Source of the DNA: Niveibacterium sp. 24ML
Lineage (GTDB): Bacteria; Pseudomonadota; Gammaproteobacteria; Burkholderiales; Rhodocyclaceae
Length of the DNA: 37,702 bases
Direction: 5' to 3'
Assembly (NCBI RefSeq): GCF_026586805.1
Contig: NZ_JAPFHA010000031.1
Location: forward strand, 1-37,702
Both the position numbers and the translations under genes were made by a program. A model generated the notes under the pieces. It saw nothing but the letters and a program-made list of their open reading frames with translations, made no database searches and was not told the origin of the DNA. Every line of letters starts with the position of its first letter. Position 1 is the stretch's first letter. Below, one piece after another: positions 15,303-23,868 of this stretch.

Positions 15303-17687
15303 TCAGGGCTGGCCTGGAATACTCATGCCGAAATCCACCACCGCGTAGCGACCACCCGCATCAAGCACGCTGAGCGTGTGCGCGCCGGCACTCACCACTT
15401 CGACCACCTGCTCGATGTTTGCGGGCGCGCTGCGCAAGAGCCGGCCGTCAAGCAACCACCACACCTTGCCACTGGCGCCCAGCAGTTGAACGCTTACGCG
15501 CGCCGAGCTGCGGCCGGGCGTGGGGCGCAAGACCGTCCCCGGCGTGATGCCGGTGATGCGCAGGCTGCCGGCGTCGCCTCCGCCCTGTGCGCAGCGCGGT
15601 GACCAGGCGGGGATGCCGACCTTTTCCCGCAGCGCAGGGCCGAGGAAAGGTTCGAGGTGCGTGGGCCAGCGTGCGACACGGCGCGGCAGCGCATCTGTGC
15701 GGCAGGCCGGGGTGCTGCGCAAGCCGGAGTCCGGGTCGATCCACACCGTATCGAGCTGCCCGCCGGGGCGTACCCGATCAGGCAAGGTCGGCGGGGCCGC
15801 GCCGTTCAGCGCCCAGGCGCTACGTTGCTGGTGGCAGTGCGCGGCTTCGGTGTCGGCCAGCGCGCGGCCCAGCGGCCAGCAGATTTCTACTGCACTGACG
15901 CTGGCCGGGGGCTTGCGCGGCGTGGCGGCGACGGAACCGGGCAGGGCGGCGACGATGTCCTTGAGCAAGGGGGCGGCGATGTTGGCGCCGAAGAAACCCG
16001 GGTTGGGGGTGCCGTCCGGCCGACCGATCCAGACCCCGATGGTGTGGCGATCGGTTACGCCGACCGCCCAGGCATCGCGGAAACCGAAGCTGGTGCCGGT
16101 TTTCCAGGCCACGCGCCGGGCGCCCGATTCGATGAAGGGGCGATCGGGGTGTCCGCCGGTTTCGAGGATGTCGCGCACGATGAAGGCGGCCCCTTCGCTC
16201 ATGATGCGGTTTTCGATGCGCGGTGCGTCGGGGCTCAGGCGCGGCTGACCCGCCAGCCCGCCGGCGGCCAGTGCGCGGTAGGCGCCGACCAGCTCTTCGA
16301 GCGAGGTACCTGCACCGCCGAGGATCAGCGACAGGTTTGGCGTGGCGCCCTTGGCCATCCGCAGGCGCAATCCGCCCGCGCGCAGGCGTGCCGCGAATCG
16401 CTGCGGGCCTACGCGGTCTAGCAGATCGACGGCCGGCACGTTGAGCGAACGGGTCAGTGCATCGGCCACGCTGACCGGGCCGGAGAAGGCGGCCTGGAAG
16501 TTGCCGGGTTCGTACCCGGCGAAGGCCTGCGGCGCATCGCTGAGCAGGCTCTCGGAATGGATCAGGCCTTCGTCGAGCGCAATTGCGTAGAGGAAGGGTT
16601 TGAGTGTGGAACCGGGCGAGCGGATGCCGCGCACCATGTCGACATGCGCGAAGCGCGCGCGATCGGAAAAATCGGCGGAGCCTGCGTAGCCCAGCAGCGC
16701 AAGGCTGGCGTTGTCCATCACCAGGGCAGCCATCGACACCTTGGGCGGCAATTGGTCGACGCGGTCGAGCAGCATCCGTTCCAGCGTGCTTTGTACTTCC
16801 GGCTCCAGCGTGGAGCGCACTACCTGCAAGGCGCCCTCGGTGCGCGGGCCACCGGCCGGGGCGCGTGCTTCGCTGCGCAGGCGTTCGGCCGCGAGGGGGG
16901 CGAGCCAGTGAGCGCGGATCGGCTGAGCGCCCACCCGTTCCACCTTCGCATCGGCCACAAGCGCAGGTGACCACACGCCAAACGCCGCCATGCGTTCGAG
17001 CACCTTGTCGCGCGCGGCTTGCGCCCGCGCCGGTGCCCGATCCGGCCGCAGGCGCGACGGGGCTTGCGGCAGCGCAGCGAGCAGCGCGGCTTCGGCATGG
17101 CTGAGGTGCTTTGACGGTTTGCCGAGGTAGACGCGGCTGGCCATCTCGACGCCTTCGACAATGCCGCCCATCGGCGCATGGTTCAGGTAGAGGGTGAGGA
17201 TCTCGTCCTTCGAAAAGTGGGCTTCAAGCTGCAGCGCGCGCGCGATCTGGCGCAGCTTGCCCGGCACGCTGCGCGGTGGCGGATCGAGCATGCGCGCGAC
17301 CTGCATGGTGAGCGTGGAGCCGCCCGAGACGATGCGGCCGTTCCACAGCCACTGCCATGCTGCGCGCAGCATGGCAAAAGGATTCACGCCGGGGTGCCAG
17401 CGGAACCAGCGGTCTTCATAGTTGAGCACTGCTTCGAGGTAGCGCGGCGACACCTGATCCGCCCTGACCGGGTAGCGCCACACGCCATCGACCGACGGCC
17501 AGGTACGCAGCGGCGTGCCATCTGCGGCGGCGACGATCAGGCCCGCCTCACCGGCTGGCAAGGGCAGGGGGAAAACGCGGTCAAGCGCCAGCAAAGCAAG
17601 CAGCACGGCGGCGAGGCACGCGAGGGCGACATGTCGGCGCCGCAGCCGGATCTGCAGTGCTGAGCGCAGGCGCGGCATCAGGCGCAT
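15303..17687 (-). CDS. pbpC: Penicillin-binding protein 1C (bifunctional class A PBP)
   Basis: From the ATG at 17687 the protein has 794 residues, close to E. coli PBP1C (770). The frame is open to 17885, but that extension is not membrane-protein-like. After a basic N-terminus comes one membrane anchor (VALACLAAVLLALLALDRVF). The glycosyltransferase domain has catalytic Glu91 in NYEDRWFRWHPG and GGSTLTMQ. The transpeptidase domain has Ser360-x-x-Lys363 in GSTLKPF, SLN in RSLNVPA and KTGTS in WKTGTSFGF. A BiPBP_C-type domain ends the chain (LRITGITPGTVLR to the terminus). In many proteobacteria pbpC directly follows an alpha-2-macroglobulin gene. Here that partner lies about 6 kb upstream on the same strand. 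No clear ribosome-binding site was found. Confidence 0.93.
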   Translation of the reverse strand: MRLMPRLRSALQIRLRRRHVALACLAAVLLALLALDRVFPLPLPAGEAGLIVAAADGTPLRTWPSVDGVWRYPVRADQVSPRYLEAVLNYEDRWFRWHPGVNPFAMLRAAWQWLWNGRIVSGGSTLTMQVARMLDPPPRSVPGKLRQIARALQLEAHFSKDEILTLYLNHAPMGGIVEGVEMASRVYLGKPSKHLSHAEAALLAALPQAPSRLRPDRAPARAQAARDKVLERMAAFGVWSPALVADAKVERVGAQPIRAHWLAPLAAERLRSEARAPAGGPRTEGALQVVRSTLEPEVQSTLERMLLDRVDQLPPKVSMAALVMDNASLALLGYAGSADFSDRARFAHVDMVRGIRSPGSTLKPFLYAIALDEGLIHSESLLSDAPQAFAGYEPGNFQAAFSGPVSVADALTRSLNVPAVDLLDRVGPQRFAARLRAGGLRLRMAKGATPNLSLILGGAGTSLEELVGAYRALAAGGLAGQPRLSPDAPRIENRIMSEGAAFIVRDILETGGHPDRPFIESGARRVAWKTGTSFGFRDAWAVGVTDRHTIGVWIGRPDGTPNPGFFGANIAAPLLKDIVAALPGSVAATPRKPPASVSAVEICWPLGRALADTEAAHCHQQRSAWALNGAAPPTLPDRVRPGGQLDTVWIDPDSGLRSTPACRTDALPRRVARWPTHLEPFLGPALREKVGIPAWSPRCAQGGGDAGSLRITGITPGTVLRPTPGRSSARVSVQLLGASGKVWWLLDGRLLRSAPANIEQVVEVVSAGAHTLSVLDAGGRYAVVDFGMSIPGQP

Positions 17688-17876
17688 GGCGCGAAATGCA
17701 TCGCGGGATGCTTGAGCCCAAAGGGGGTGAGTGCGTGCGGAAAAGGCCGCTGGACAAGGCGGTTCATGCGCTGTTTGTTCGTGCCAAGGCGTGGATTCAG
17801 GCGTGATTGTGTCGCACTTGTGAATCGCCGGCAGAACAGGCGCGTGATGCACAGCCTTGAGTGGCCCCCAAAGCAC

Positions 17877-17910
17877 GAAGGGCACACGCCATTGATGGCG
17901 CGTGCCCTTC
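17877..17910 (-). terminator. Hairpin between the PEP-CTERM gene and pbpC
   Basis: GAAGGGCAC and GTGCCCTTC form a 9-bp stem, extended by CGCCA/TGGCG after one mismatch. It lies 52 nt past the PEP-CTERM stop and about 190 nt before pbpC, so pbpC probably has its own promoter. The T-run on the minus strand is weak. Confidence 0.6.
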
Positions 17911-17962
17911 TGCGTGGGCGCTGCTCAGGCCCGGTAAAGCCGGCCCGAGCAGGCTTGCGGGG

Positions 17963-18415
17963 TCAGACGCGGCGACGGCGCGCGATGGCACCAATCATGC
18001 CCAAGCCCGCCAGCAGCATGGCGTAGGTTTCGGGTTCGGGAACCGGTGCGGCGATCGCGTTGGCGGCGAAACTTACTGCCGTGACGCCTCCCCCAAAGCC
18101 AAAGAAACCGAGCTTGTAGTCGCCGGTGGATAGGCCGCTGAAGCTGACGGTCGAGCTTTCCAATGAATACAGAGAGCCGATCAGCGTCGTGCCCGAGAAA
18201 AGGCCAAATCCGCCAGCGCCGCCGACGATATCGGGGTCAATGTAAACGGTACTTGGCGCTGCGAGCGAAAAGCTGATCGAATCAGCGAATAATGGCTTTG
18301 TGTAGAGACCGACAAAAGACTCCGCCGGTGCCGACAATTCGCCAAACGAAGCGGCGTGGGCGCCAGTGGTTGCGCAGGCTATGGCGGCTGCGACGCAGAT
18401 CGACTTGAGTTTCAT
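17963..18415 (-). CDS. PEP-CTERM sorting domain protein (FxDxF-like)
   Basis: The start at 18415, with GGAGAG a few bases upstream, gives 150 residues. It has a signal peptide (MKLKSICVAAAIACATTGAH, cleavage near AHA-AS) and a small beta-rich, glycine/serine-rich body with F43ADSISF49, resembling the FxDxF group of PEP-CTERM proteins. The C-terminal signal is VPEPETYAMLLAGLGMIG followed by ARRRR. By family knowledge exosortase (EpsH/XrtA-type) recognises the PEP motif and moves the protein to the surface, usually with exopolysaccharide genes. No exosortase is in this window. The terminator before pbpC suggests a separate short transcript. The body's function is unknown. Confidence 0.88.
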   Translation of the reverse strand: MKLKSICVAAAIACATTGAHAASFGELSAPAESFVGLYTKPLFADSISFSLAAPSTVYIDPDIVGGAGGFGLFSGTTLIGSLYSLESSTVSFSGLSTGDYKLGFFGFGGGVTAVSFAANAIAAPVPEPETYAMLLAGLGMIGAIARRRRV

Positions 18416-18705
18416 GAGCTCTCTCCGTGTATTGGGGCCGGTGGGGCTCACGATGCAACGCAACATCCATGCCACTGCCATGTGGTGGGACAGGGCTTCA
18501 TGGTGCATTTCACGCAGGGGCCTTTATTGGAGCGGATCTCCAAAGATCGCCCCGGCCCACGCGCGGCTCGCGTGAGCCATTTCGGGCACACGGCAGCTCC
18601 GCAGCGGCCGCACATCACTGGTGCGGCGCACCATGCGGAATCGCAAATTTAGTGCGCTGAGCGTACCTATGTGGCACAGGTGGCGGGGGCGCGCAGATCC
18701 CAGAC
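18416..18705. other. Intergenic region upstream of the PEP-CTERM gene
   Basis: About 290 bases with no supported gene. It separates the esterase stop from the PEP-CTERM start and probably holds the latter's promoter. No clear boxes or strong hairpin were identified. Confidence 0.35.
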
Positions 18706-19530
18706 CTAGCGCGCCTGTGCCCGCAGGAAGAAGTCTTGCAGGCGCTCGTGCAGCACGGCATGGACCCAATTCGGCGCATGGCCGGCGCCATCCATCAGGG
18801 TCTGCTGAACCGGGGCGGCGCAAGCGCCGGCGCGCGTTGTCGTCGAACGGCTGCCGGGCATCAGTGTGTTGTCGGACACGATTTCGCGCGGGCCGCTGCA
18901 CGCCATCAGCCGCTCCCACACGGCGAAGGCCTCGCTCATGCCCATGCTGCCGAACGCGCCGGTGCTAACCGGTACCACCGAATCGTTGCTGCCCGCCATC
19001 AGCGCCACCGCCACCGGCCGGGTCGGCTGACAGGCATGGCTGCTGAGCAGCGGCCCGGCGAGCGAGACGACACCGGCGATCTTGCCGGCATGGTCGCAGG
19101 CGAAGATCTGCGACAGCGCGGAACCGTTCGACCAACCCGCGATGAACACCGCCGCCGAGGTGCCGCGCTCGCGCTGCACCGTGTCGATCAGATCGGCAAC
19201 GAACTGCACATCGCTGCCGTAGTTCCACACATCGCCCTTGCCCTGCGGGATCACCAGGCGATAGCCGTAGCGATCGGCGAATGCGCGGCCCTGCCACATC
19301 GATTCGGTGTAGCTCAGGCCGGTGTTTGCGCCATGCAGGAGCAGCAGCATCGGGGCGTTTGCCGGCAGCGCCGCCGGTTCGTAGACCACATAGCTGTGGC
19401 CCGAAAGCGATGCGCACTGGGTGTAGTCGCAGTTGGCCGGCGCCAGCGGTTCGCCACTGCCGCCGCCCCCGCCGCAAGCGCTGGCCAGCAACATGGCGAT
19501 GAGGGCAGATGAAAATGAAAGTCGCGACAT
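18706..19530 (-). CDS. Lipoprotein esterase / PHB depolymerase-like alpha/beta hydrolase
   Basis: This 274-residue protein begins with a lipoprotein signal (SFSSALIAMLLASAC, acylated Cys19) and a glycine-rich spacer. The body is an alpha/beta hydrolase of the LpqC / feruloyl esterase / PHB depolymerase type. It has the oxyanion strand LLLLHGANTG, nucleophile Ser134 in GWSNGS, Asp183 in AGSNDSVVP and His251 in GAGHAPNW, so the triad is complete. It would act on ester substrates in the periplasm or at the outer membrane. The substrate is unknown: polyhydroxybutyrate oligomers, feruloyl esters or other acyl esters are possible. It lies downstream of the phosphodiesterase gene on the same strand, separated by 155 bp with a hairpin, so it may be transcribed separately. 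Confidence 0.85.
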   Translation of the reverse strand: MSRLSFSSALIAMLLASACGGGGGSGEPLAPANCDYTQCASLSGHSYVVYEPAALPANAPMLLLLHGANTGLSYTESMWQGRAFADRYGYRLVIPQGKGDVWNYGSDVQFVADLIDTVQRERGTSAAVFIAGWSNGSALSQIFACDHAGKIAGVVSLAGPLLSSHACQPTRPVAVALMAGSNDSVVPVSTGAFGSMGMSEAFAVWERLMACSGPREIVSDNTLMPGSRSTTTRAGACAAPVQQTLMDGAGHAPNWVHAVLHERLQDFFLRAQAR

Positions 19531-19651
19531 GAGGGGCGCCCCGTGGTGGCTTGGGGCGCAAATTGTCGGCGCAAACCCCGCGTGGCAGGTCGCGCCGGAT
19601 CAAATCCGATTACTTTCCGGCAGGCGGATCCCTCAAACGGGTTTGCAGCGA

Positions 19652-19678
19652 CCGGGCCACTGCGTAAGGATGGCCCGG
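19652..19678 (-). terminator. Hairpin after the phosphodiesterase gene
   Basis: CCGGGCCA and TGGCCCGG form an 8-bp perfect stem with an 11-nt loop, 7 nt past the stop. There is no T-run, so it may be a weak terminator or an mRNA-stabilising structure. Confidence 0.45.
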
Positions 19679-19685
19679 CGCGGGG

Positions 19686-20954
19686 TCAGCGCATGCCCAT
19701 GCAGTTGGCGTAGAAGCTGACCGTGGCAGGCCAGTCGGAGAAGACGCCTTGCACGCCGACATCGCGCGCAAGCACATCGAGCACCCGCATCACGTCGCCT
19801 TCACGCGTGATCGCCGGGTCGATGCTCTGGTAGTAGAAGCCGTTGTTGCCATCGGCCAGGATGCCGCTGCGTTCTAGCGTCCAGGTGATGATCCCGAGGC
19901 CCGCGGCCTTGGCGTTGCGCGCCGCTTCCGAAGCCACGATCTGCCCACGGCTATCGAGCGCGAGCAGCGCGAAGGTCGGCGGCGCCCAGATGTTGATCCC
20001 CTGCGCCTTATAGGTCACCAGCTCCGCTGCGCTCGGCAGATCCGCCACGGTGTTGGCATCGTCGAGGTAAACCGCTTGTCGCCCGAACGCCGGTTCGTGG
20101 TTCACCCAGTACAGCACGTCGTTCTTGTCGAAGGACTGCGGCCACACATGGCGTGCCGGCACACCGGCTGCTTTGTACTCGTCGATCATCTTCTGCGCGT
20201 AGGCCTGCTGCGTGAAGCCGTCGAAGGGCATCGTGACCGACGGCGACTTGAGCTCCGGCGTCATCTTCACGCCAAGCTGCTTGAACAGCGCGATGCTTTC
20301 CTTGTGCGTCATCAGCGTGCCGCTGGTGGGCCCAGCGTACAGATCGGTACGCCAGTTGGCCGTCCCGCCAAGGAACTCGGCGGCCGTTCTGGCGCGCGGG
20401 TTGGAAGCATCCATCTTGCCGCGCAGGGTCTTGAACTCTGCCAGCGTGATGTCGCTGGTGCGGCACTCGGCGCTTGCTGGTGCCGTCATATTGCCTGCGG
20501 CATCAAAGCTCGCCGGTACAAACGGTTTCGTGCACTTGGCCGCAAGCGGCGTAACCAGGATGTTGGTGGTGGTGTGCAGATCGTTCTGCGCGTGCCGGCA
20601 GACCAGCTCCTTGTCCTTCGTGAAGGTCACATCACACTCGACAATGCCCGCGCCGCTGCGCGCCGCCGCAATGTAGGACTCGCGCGTGTGCTCGGGGAAC
20701 TGCATCGCCGCCCCGCGGTGGCCGATCGAGAACTCGCTCGGGCGGTACTGGTTGATCCGCTGTGCGCACCATTGCAGCCTTTGCTTGAGCGGACTGTTGG
20801 TCATTTCGTCGACCAGGAAGAAGGGGCGCGGACCGAGCTGGATTGACCCGACGCTCGGGCTGCTGTCGCGGCCGCGACCATCGTCGGCATGGGCAAGCGT
20901 GGGACCAACCGCCAGCAAGGCAGCGGCAAGGCAATACAGGGCAGTGTGACGCAT
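19686..20954 (-). CDS. Secreted glycerophosphodiester phosphodiesterase
   Basis: The start at 20954, with GAGGA and a 6-nt spacer, gives 422 residues. It has a signal peptide ([20 protein letters not shown], cleavage near AHA-DD) and a GDPD TIM barrel. The catalytic and metal residues are visible: His79 in [14 protein letters not shown], Glu106 and Asp108 in [10 protein letters not shown], and His121 in CRHAQND. Later barrel strands include VKMTPELK and [11 protein letters not shown]. It hydrolyses glycerophosphodiesters to glycerol-3-phosphate and an alcohol in the periplasm. It is longer than cytoplasmic UgpQ (about 250) and like GlpQ-type periplasmic enzymes, with an N-terminal lead of about 70 residues before the barrel. 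No glpT or ugp transport genes are adjacent. Confidence 0.92.
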   Translation of the reverse strand: MRHTALYCLAAALLAVGPTLAHADDGRGRDSSPSVGSIQLGPRPFFLVDEMTNSPLKQRLQWCAQRINQYRPSEFSIGHRGAAMQFPEHTRESYIAAARSGAGIVECDVTFTKDKELVCRHAQNDLHTTTNILVTPLAAKCTKPFVPASFDAAGNMTAPASAECRTSDITLAEFKTLRGKMDASNPRARTAAEFLGGTANWRTDLYAGPTSGTLMTHKESIALFKQLGVKMTPELKSPSVTMPFDGFTQQAYAQKMIDEYKAAGVPARHVWPQSFDKNDVLYWVNHEPAFGRQAVYLDDANTVADLPSAAELVTYKAQGINIWAPPTFALLALDSRGQIVASEAARNAKAAGLGIITWTLERSGILADGNNGFYYQSIDPAITREGDVMRVLDVLARDVGVQGVFSDWPATVSFYANCMGMR

Positions 20955-21159
20955 GGAGTGTCCTCGTTCAGGCGGAATCGCCACGCCACAACGGCGGGGC
21001 CCAGCGAGGCTATCGAGCCGCCATGTCACCGCGGTTAACCGAGGATGTCAGGCGCATGACATCAGGGACGCTTCGGTCCGCGTTGGCAAGCGATGGCGAC
21101 GGGCTTCTGCCTTCTCCCTGATCGGCCCCAAGCACTGCCCTGATGCGCAGGAGATGACG

Positions 21160-21181
21160 CAAGGGACCAAACGGCCCCTTG
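21160..21181 (-). terminator. Weak hairpin after the DUF4377-like lipoprotein gene
   Basis: CAAGGG and CCCTTG form a 6-bp stem, partly extended by G-C pairs, 52 nt past the stop. It lacks a T-run on the minus strand. Confidence 0.3.
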
Positions 21182-21233
21182 TATTGATCACTGCGAAGCG
21201 ATGATTATTGATGCCCGCGCCACGCCGGCCTGC

Positions 21234-21782
21234 CTATGACTGCAGGCGCGCGGCTTTAAGCACCAAGGGTAGCGAGGTCCCTGCCGAGTACCCGAATGTT
21301 GCATGCACCGAGCCGCTGGTGGCTGCGGCGACTCTTGCTGCGGCCAGGTCTTCGCACGCCTTGGCCGTTTCGCAGACGAAGGGCGTGCCATCGCTCAGTG
21401 ACCCTCCGCCATTGCCGTTCAGCGCGATGCCGTCGCTGAAGTAGGCATTGCCAACCCAGGTCTCGAAGACGCTATCGGGCGCCGCGAGTGTGTCTGACAT
21501 CACCGAGAGGAATTTCACTTCGTAACCGGGGTGATCCGCAGGCGGGTTCTTGAGGTTGGTCACAGCCGCCCGGATGACATAGTTGTGCCCCCATTGGTGC
21601 GTGAACCCGGCCGGTACCGAATAGCGATCGGACACTGGATACCACACGCCAGTCCCCCCGCCCCATCCCGTCAACAGCGCCCGGTTGTGTTGTACTTTCA
21701 GTTCGACGGTCTCAGTCGAGTCGTCGCCGCCGCAAGCAGCCAGTGCCAAGCTAATTGCGCCCAACAGAATTGCCTTTTTCAT
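21234..21782 (-). CDS. Small lipoprotein with DUF4377-like domain
   Basis: This 182-residue protein starts at 21782. MKKAILLGAISLALAAC is a lipoprotein signal with the acylated Cys at 17, followed by GGDD. Residues about 35-95 resemble DUF4377: a Trp followed by GFTHQWGHNYVIR, then NLKNPPADHPGYEVKF, where NPPAD is the usual signature. The C-terminal part (about 115-182) includes a Cys pair (FVCETAKAC) and is not recognised. The function is unknown; DUF4377 is common in small envelope lipoproteins. About 600 bases of non-coding sequence upstream suggest its own promoter. Confidence 0.7.
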   Translation of the reverse strand: MKKAILLGAISLALAACGGDDSTETVELKVQHNRALLTGWGGGTGVWYPVSDRYSVPAGFTHQWGHNYVIRAAVTNLKNPPADHPGYEVKFLSVMSDTLAAPDSVFETWVGNAYFSDGIALNGNGGGSLSDGTPFVCETAKACEDLAAARVAAATSGSVHATFGYSAGTSLPLVLKAARLQS

Positions 21783-22394
21783 ATCGATCTCTTGTTTTCG
21801 TTTGATGGAATCCAATTTGCGGTGTCTTGCATTTCTCCTGCGCCGCAGGGATCTCGCGAGCGAGATGCGATGGCCTTGATGGCGACTTGAGTGCGTCCGC
21901 GTGTGCTGATCTGAACCAAGCCCGACTTTGCCGGGGCATGATTCGCTATGTGGCGGCCAACGGACTGGGGCATGCTGATTTCAGCAAAGTGCGATTCTCG
22001 CAACGGTGAAACATCGCGCTCTGCGTTGAATCGTTCATCGCCAGCGGCAGACGGCGACTGGCGAGTAATGCGCAGCCCGTCTTCCAGTGTTTCACTTCAC
22101 CATTGAACTGGGCTTTGTCCTGCACGGGCTCTCCCGAGGCGTTCCGGCAGTCGTAGTGCGGATTAGCTGCAGACGTACCCCGAAATTTACGGGGCCACCA
22201 TTTAGCAAACGTTTGTGCCGCGCGGATGTGCCTGCGGCGGACCCGCCCTTCAGGGCGAGGCCCGTCAATCCAACTGCGAGATGTGCGCGAACCGCGTGCA
22301 TATTGTTTTCTGGATTTTCAACGTCGGAAGGCTCTTTCCAACCGAGTCCCCCGCCCACTTTCCAAGGAAGCGCTGTGTCGCGGGGGCCGTTCGG
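21783..22394. other. 610-base gene-free region downstream of the immunity gene
   Basis: No frame here has a plausible start, signal or family match. The sequence looks more A/T-rich than most of the window. It holds small hairpins: CCCCG-AAATTTA-CGGGG at 22178-22194 and CGCCCTTCAGGGCG near 22250. It probably includes the promoter of the DUF4377-like lipoprotein and may be the scar of the event that brought in the toxin/immunity pair. Confidence 0.4.
22348..22386 (-). terminator. Nested hairpin after the immunity gene
   Basis: CCCCCGC (22348-22354) and GCGGGGG (22380-22386) pair as a 7-bp GC stem. A smaller CTT(T)CC/GGAAG hairpin lies within the loop. It begins 8 nt past the immunity stop and is the natural end of the toxin/immunity transcript. 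There is no T-run. Confidence 0.4.
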
Positions 22395-22955
22395 TTAGTC
22401 GGCAAAACCATCCCAATCGGAGGGCTTCTCAATTCGTATCCCCGTCAGACTGGCTGAGTCCAACATAGCCGCTACTTGTGCGTCCACCAGTACAAGCAAG
22501 TCGTATTCAGCCAGCCGGAACATACGCAAACCATGGCAACGGGTTTCGTCAATGACGAGACGATCGATCGAGCGCACCATCACGGGGTGCCGCCGCGCGG
22601 GCTCAAACACCGATTGAACCCTGTCCATCGCCGCCACGATGCCGATGATGTTTGCGGCGCGGTACTCCCTTGTCTCGCCAGTTGCGGTATTTGTTACTCG
22701 TGCAGGGTAGTAATCAATGTTCGAAACGCCTGCGCTTTGCAATACATTGCACATCGGTCCGGAAAAGAGCGGAATGGCGGAGTTGGGCCGCAGATAGTCG
22801 GGCCAAGAGAATCCATGCGGCACCTCGAGTTCGAATTCCAGTGCCGGGATCGGTTGCGAAAAACGCGTCCCGCTCACCCAGTCGAGTTGTGCCAAGGCAC
22901 TTCGGAGTTCGACGGACGGATAGGTTTCGCGAGCAGAACGGAGCAGGTAGTGCAT
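22395..22955 (-). CDS. Imm11-family (DUF1629) immunity protein
   Basis: From the ATG at 22955 the protein has 186 residues; a GTG at 22967 would overlap the toxin stop and has no spaced ribosome-binding site. The pattern fits the Imm11/DUF1629 family: GVSNIDYYPARVTN (about 80-93), EYRAANIIGIVAAMDRVQS, IDRLVIDETRCHGLRMFRL, then LLVLVDAQVAAML and SLTGIRIEKPS at the end. Members are immunity proteins in polymorphic toxin systems, usually encoded just after the toxin. Here the ATG follows the toxin TGA by two bases, so translation is coupled. It has no signal peptide, which suits neutralising a nuclease in the cytoplasm. That it protects against the adjacent toxin is inference from position and family. 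Confidence 0.77.
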   Translation of the reverse strand: MHYLLRSARETYPSVELRSALAQLDWVSGTRFSQPIPALEFELEVPHGFSWPDYLRPNSAIPLFSGPMCNVLQSAGVSNIDYYPARVTNTATGETREYRAANIIGIVAAMDRVQSVFEPARRHPVMVRSIDRLVIDETRCHGLRMFRLAEYDLLVLVDAQVAAMLDSASLTGIRIEKPSDWDGFAD

Positions 22956-22957
22956 GA

Positions 22958-23839
22958 TCAATACCACTCCGGCAGGGTTTCGTAGGCGCCTTGCAAAAAG
23001 GGTGTGATCTGCGAACGCGCTACGTTGATATCGACTTCGTCAGGCGGAATTTCAATGTAACTCTCGGCGCCCAGACGGAAAGCATCTTCGGGCTGGCGTG
23101 CAGCGAGCTTTCTGAACAGCGTTCCCTCAATCACGTGCATCTCCTCGACCACCGACCTCGCGATCGCATCTTTGTCGGCAGGTTCCTCTGTTTTGTCGCA
23201 GAACCCCTCTGCCTTGAGCAGCCGTACTGTCCGTTCAAGCAGCGCCCAGACGGTTTCGAAATAGATCTTCCTGTGCGCACCAAGATGTCCCTGCAAAGGG
23301 CGTCCAGTGCCGCGTGATCGAGCCAGGTAGTACGCCACGAAGAACTGGCTTGCCGAACTGGGCAAGAAGATGCAATTGCCGCCGCCATTGATGTCATAGG
23401 CGCCCTTCTTCGCCCACGGATTCACCCTTGGTTTTCGCGGCAATTTGTTTGTACCGTTGATGCAGCACACCGCAACCATATGGTGGGGGGCTGCGATCCA
23501 ACCTTTGATCGGCGGCGGCTGGTACTTCTCGGCGCGCGCACTTGTCTTGCCGCCCTTGAGATAAGTCGTGAAAATGGTTTGATCGTCCCAGACCGGCGGC
23601 TCCAACGGGCTCACCCATGCTCCCGAAGCATCTTTCGGGTAATAACAGGATCGATCGGCGTCGCTCTTTATGTAACTGCGCCCCGCCTGAGTAAGCGCTT
23701 CGTCATTGCGGCTAAACGTCTCAGGAGGAAGTGAGTCCTGCTCTTTCTTTTGATGATTCTCGCCGCAGAAGATGCACTTCTTGTCGCCGGGTTCGTCGAT
23801 CACCAGGCCAACTGCAACGCCTTCACCGATCTGCGTCAT
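22958..23839 (-). CDS. AHH-type HNH/Endo VII-fold nuclease toxin
   Basis: The start at 23839 is set by GGAGGTG (23845-23851 on the minus strand) with a 5-nt spacer; the product has 293 residues. Residues about 114-200 match the AHH nuclease toxin pattern: AAPHH with His119-His120, YDINGGGNCIFLPSS (148-162, the conserved N..LP segment), then GHLGAHRKIYFETV with His185 and His189. The N-terminus has a CxxC (Cys22, Cys25; CIFCGENH) that may bind zinc. No signal peptide, PAAR, MIX, RHS or CDI-type leader is visible, so the delivery route is unknown. The gene begins only 29 nt after the alpha-2-macroglobulin stop and is followed directly by an Imm11 gene. Toxicity is inferred from family and neighbour. 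Confidence 0.72.
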   Translation of the reverse strand: MTQIGEGVAVGLVIDEPGDKKCIFCGENHQKKEQDSLPPETFSRNDEALTQAGRSYIKSDADRSCYYPKDASGAWVSPLEPPVWDDQTIFTTYLKGGKTSARAEKYQPPPIKGWIAAPHHMVAVCCINGTNKLPRKPRVNPWAKKGAYDINGGGNCIFLPSSASQFFVAYYLARSRGTGRPLQGHLGAHRKIYFETVWALLERTVRLLKAEGFCDKTEEPADKDAIARSVVEEMHVIEGTLFRKLAARQPEDAFRLGAESYIEIPPDEVDINVARSQITPFLQGAYETLPEWY

Positions 23840-23868
23840 GCAAACACCTCCATACGCGATCCTTACTG

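Noticed and set aside
17688-17885. Upstream extension of pbpC
   Set aside because: The added 66 residues are unlike the PBP1C N-terminus and run into the hairpin at 17877-17910.
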